6,555 nucleotides of DNA from Marinagarivorans sp. UBA5870. GTDB taxonomy: Bacteria > Pseudomonadota > Gammaproteobacteria > Pseudomonadales > Cellvibrionaceae. The position numbers were made by a program, and so were the translations under genes. Location: positions 4,869 through 11,423 of the forward strand of contig DJFO01000037.1 of NCBI GenBank assembly GCA_002432555.1. The letters run 5' to 3'. Below are positions 5,646 to 6,555 of this stretch, in pieces. The notes below the pieces were generated by a model. That model was not told the origin of the DNA. It ran no database searches and was given only the letters and a program-made list of their open reading frames with translations. Within the stretch, counting starts at the first letter, position 1. Every line of letters starts with the position of its first letter.

Positions 5646-5662
5646 TCCTGAAATTTTGAGGA
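5646..5662. promoter_or_regulatory. Near-palindrome overlapping the KGG ribosome binding site
   Basis: TCCTGAAATTTTGAGGA is symmetric over 8-bp arms apart from one mismatched pair and the central base. Its right arm contains GAGGA (5658-5662), the ribosome site for the KGG start at 5670 (7-nt spacing). In RNA only the outer UCCU/AGGA would pair, giving a weak hairpin over that site. At DNA level it could be an operator. Confidence 0.4.
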
Positions 5663-5669
5663 TACCGAG

Positions 5670-6116
5670 ATGAAGCAGCAAGATCAGCACGATAACGAAG
5701 TTCAAGCGGAAGGAGAATTCCAAATGGCCAAAGGTGATAGCGAAGTGACGGGCGCCGATGAAGGCTCGGCCACCGAACAAGCCGCTAAAAAAGAAGAGGC
5801 CAAGGAACCGCCGCGAAAATCCGGTCGCGGTTTTGCCGCCGATCCTGTGAGAGCCGCAGAAGCCGGGCGCAAAGGCGGCCAGCACAGCAGCGGTAACTTC
5901 AAGTTCAACCCTGCGCGCGCGGCGGAAGCGGGCCGTAAGGGTGGCCAACAAAGCGGCGGCAACTTTAAAAATGATCCGAAACGCGCGGCAGAAGCCGGCC
6001 GGAAAGGCGGCCACGAAAGTGGTGGCAACTTCCGCAATAATCCCGAGCGCGCGGCAGAAGCCGGACGCAAAGGGGGAAAAGCCAGTCATGGCGCCAGCCA
6101 TAGCGCCAGCCAATAA
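5670..6116 (+). CDS. KGG-repeat stress-induced protein (GsiB/YciG-like)
   Basis: A 148-residue, very hydrophilic protein of the KGG stress family, LEA-like proteins linked to general stress, stationary phase and desiccation (Bacillus GsiB and E. coli YciG are relatives); likely disordered and cytoplasmic. Residues 1-50 are acidic then mixed-charge. Residues 53-140 are four 22-residue repeats of the form GNFxxxPxRAAEAGRKGG, with KGG at 68-70, 90-92, 112-114 and 134-136. The tail is a short Ala-Ser-His run. The first ATG (5670) has GAGGA 7 nt upstream, but Met19 (5724) has an equally good AGGAG at 8 nt, so two starts are possible. YciG-like relatives lack a long acidic leader, which fits the inner start. 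Its upstream neighbour is the long repeat-rich intergenic region; stem-loops follow its stop. Confidence 0.92.
   Translation: MKQQDQHDNEVQAEGEFQMAKGDSEVTGADEGSATEQAAKKEEAKEPPRKSGRGFAADPVRAAEAGRKGGQHSSGNFKFNPARAAEAGRKGGQQSGGNFKNDPKRAAEAGRKGGHESGGNFRNNPERAAEAGRKGGKASHGASHSASQ
5711..5715 (+). promoter_or_regulatory. Internal ribosome binding site for an alternative KGG start
   Basis: AGGAG lies 8 nt before the in-frame ATG at 5724 (Met19 of the long form). Use of this start would give a 130-residue protein lacking the Gln/Glu-rich leader. It is a real competitor to the start at 5670. Confidence 0.5.
5826..6089 (+). repeat. Four in-frame 66-bp coding repeats
   Basis: Units of exactly 66 bp begin at 5826, 5892, 5958 and 6024, encoding the four 22-residue KGG repeats. 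The GCGGCAGAAGCCGG-type segment is the most conserved at DNA level, and codons differ between copies, so the repeats are not recent identical duplications. Exact spacing leaves room for copy-number change by recombination. Confidence 0.9.
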
Positions 6117-6147
6117 CCCCGCAGTCTCAGCGCCGGGCAAGCACCAG

Positions 6148-6166
6148 CTGCCTCGGCGCGAGGCAG
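6148..6166 (+). terminator. Perfect 8-bp stem-loop after the KGG gene
   Basis: CTGCCTCG (6148-6155) and CGAGGCAG (6159-6166) pair perfectly around GCG, 31 nt after the KGG stop. No U-tract follows; an A-rich GTGAAAACA comes next. It is the first of the hairpins downstream of this gene and may act together with the next. Confidence 0.5.
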
Positions 6167-6178
6167 TGAAAACACCGC

Positions 6179-6208
6179 CGGGGCCACAAGGCCCCGCTGC
6201 CTCGCAGC
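6179..6208 (+). terminator. Two abutting stem-loops downstream of the KGG gene
   Basis: CGGGGCC/GGCCCCG (6179-6185 and 6190-6196) form a 7-bp stem with an ACAA tetraloop. GCTGC/GCAGC (6196-6200 and 6204-6208) form a second short stem sharing one base. The segment GCTGCCTCG at 6196-6204 repeats 6147-6155, so the elements look related. No U-tract follows, so the terminator role is an inference from position and strength. Confidence 0.45.
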
Positions 6209-6287
6209 CAAATCTATCCGCTAGGTTCTATTCAAGGCGGATTTAATCCCGCGTTTTTCCCACGTAACCCCGCCGAAGATCCTGCAC

Positions 6288-6327
6288 CCCATTGATTGCA
6301 ACCCAGTCCCATTGATTGCAACCCAGT
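6288..6327. repeat. Exact 20-bp tandem duplication
   Basis: CCCATTGATTGCAACCCAGT occurs twice with no spacer (6288-6307 and 6308-6327) and no mismatches. It lies in noncoding sequence between convergent genes, which suggests a recent slippage event or a doubled binding site. Confidence 0.95.
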
Positions 6328-6412
6328 GATGGAAAAATCTCAGCTGCCATTTCCGATATTACGGAGATTGACGGTTGTCTGGAAATGACCGCCTCTTTTT
6401 TTGCAGCCCGCA

Positions 6413-6430
6413 GCTCGGCTTGCGCCGAGC
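6413..6430 (-). terminator. 7-bp stem-loop after the right-edge gene
   Basis: GCTCGGC (6413-6419) and GCCGAGC (6424-6430) pair perfectly around TTGC, 14 nt past the stop of the minus-strand partial gene. In that direction the following run is A, not U, so intrinsic termination is uncertain. Confidence 0.45.
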
Positions 6431-6444
6431 CGACAATTTGTCTG

Positions 6445-6555
6445 CTATTTCTCCACCTCTTCTTGAGCTGCATGCTCCAGTTCAAAGAGCAACAGGGACC
6501 GTTCGCCTACCACGTAGTCATGGCCGAATTCAAATCGCTCGCCGTCTTCCATGTC
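6445..6555 (-). CDS. C-terminal end of a truncated gene, possibly GH13/GlgX-like
   Basis: The minus frame is open from the window edge to a TAG at 6447-6445, giving 36 residues: FEFGHDYVVGERSLLLFELE is the core, followed by an acidic tail (HAAQEEVEK). The gene probably starts outside the window; an in-window ATG at 6552 would give only 35 residues. The pattern of a Tyr-Val stretch, then Glu-Arg-Ser-Leu-Leu-Leu-Phe, recalls the last strand of the C-terminal beta-domain of GH13 enzymes such as glycogen debranching enzyme GlgX, where a short RSLxLL motif closes the protein. Trehalose/glycogen genes commonly accompany stress clusters like this one. The fragment is short, so the family call is tentative while the coding call is moderate. 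Confidence 0.5.
   Translation of the reverse strand, partial: DMEDGERFEFGHDYVVGERSLLLFELEHAAQEEVEK

Larger units (their letters stand above)
4861..5669. other. Long intergenic region between divergent hemerythrin and KGG genes
   Basis: About 800 bases without a confident gene. From about 4980 to 5180 it is visibly more AT-rich than the flanking genes. It contains a palindrome (4980-4996), a distant inverted repeat (5138-5248), a 16-bp-period array (5265-5409), a stem-loop (5485-5510), a small hairpin AGTGGATTCCACT (5610-5622) and a near-palindrome over the KGG ribosome site (5646-5662). The AT-rich stretch GATAAATATAAAA (5570-5582) could contain a -10 element for the KGG gene, but I found no matching -35. 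No convincing sigma-70 or sigma-S promoter could be assigned on either strand. A frame at 5067-5306 (+) is too weak to call. Confidence 0.7.
6117..6444. other. Intergenic region with stem-loops and a 20-bp duplication
   Basis: About 330 bases between the convergent KGG gene and the truncated right-edge gene. It holds stem-loops at 6148-6166, 6179-6208 and 6413-6430 and an exact tandem duplication at 6288-6327. A minus-strand frame crosses it (6243-6485), but its start lies inside the right-edge gene in another frame and it has no suitable ribosome site, so I do not call it. Confidence 0.65.

Noticed and set aside
6243..6485. 80-codon minus-strand frame crossing the 20-bp duplication
   Set aside because: Its start is a TTG inside the right-edge gene in another frame, it lacks a usable ribosome site, and it contains a translated 20-bp repeat (CNQWDWVAING). 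It is a chance frame.

Overview
The window reads as a general-stress gene neighbourhood from a Pseudomonadota chromosome, most likely a gammaproteobacterium. The large-subunit catalase and the DUF72 protein resemble Pseudomonas-type homologues as I remember them. The genes are moderately GC-rich, with more AT-rich stretches between them. No search was run, so the taxonomic call is an inference.

Layout, left to right. Positions 1-1122 (+) hold the C-terminal half of an HPII/KatE-type large-subunit catalase, ending in its DJ-1-like domain. It converges on a DUF72 (YecE-like) gene at 1238-2146 (-), with a long GC-rich stem-loop between them. A tandem repeat of about 24 bp lies at 2264-2352. Four minus-strand genes follow: a paired-CBS-domain protein (2365-2775), a small DUF2934 protein (2857-3276), a membrane-anchored DUF4142 protein with an unusual Trp/Gly-rich N-terminus (3442-4281) and a hemerythrin-type HHE protein (4357-4860). 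Perfect 10-bp GC-rich stem-loops directly follow the DUF4142 and hemerythrin stops, and neither has a clear U-tract.

Positions 4861-5669 are about 800 bases without a confident gene. This stretch holds a palindrome, a distant inverted repeat, a 16-bp-period tandem array with nested duplications, a stem-loop and a near-palindrome overlapping a ribosome binding site. It separates the hemerythrin gene from a plus-strand KGG-repeat stress protein (5670-6116), which has four 22-residue repeats. After that come stem-loops, an exact 20-bp tandem duplication (6288-6327), and at the right edge the last 36 codons of a minus-strand gene (6445-6555). That fragment may be the C-terminus of a GH13/GlgX-like enzyme, but the call is weak.

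As a set, catalase, hemerythrin, DUF4142, CBS, DUF2934 and KGG proteins are typical of genes induced in stationary phase or under osmotic, oxidative or desiccation stress. Shared control is plausible but not shown, because I could not identify convincing promoters. I see no phage, transposase, CRISPR, toxin-antitoxin or defence genes. The most unexplained sequence is the repeat-rich intergenic region at 4861-5669.
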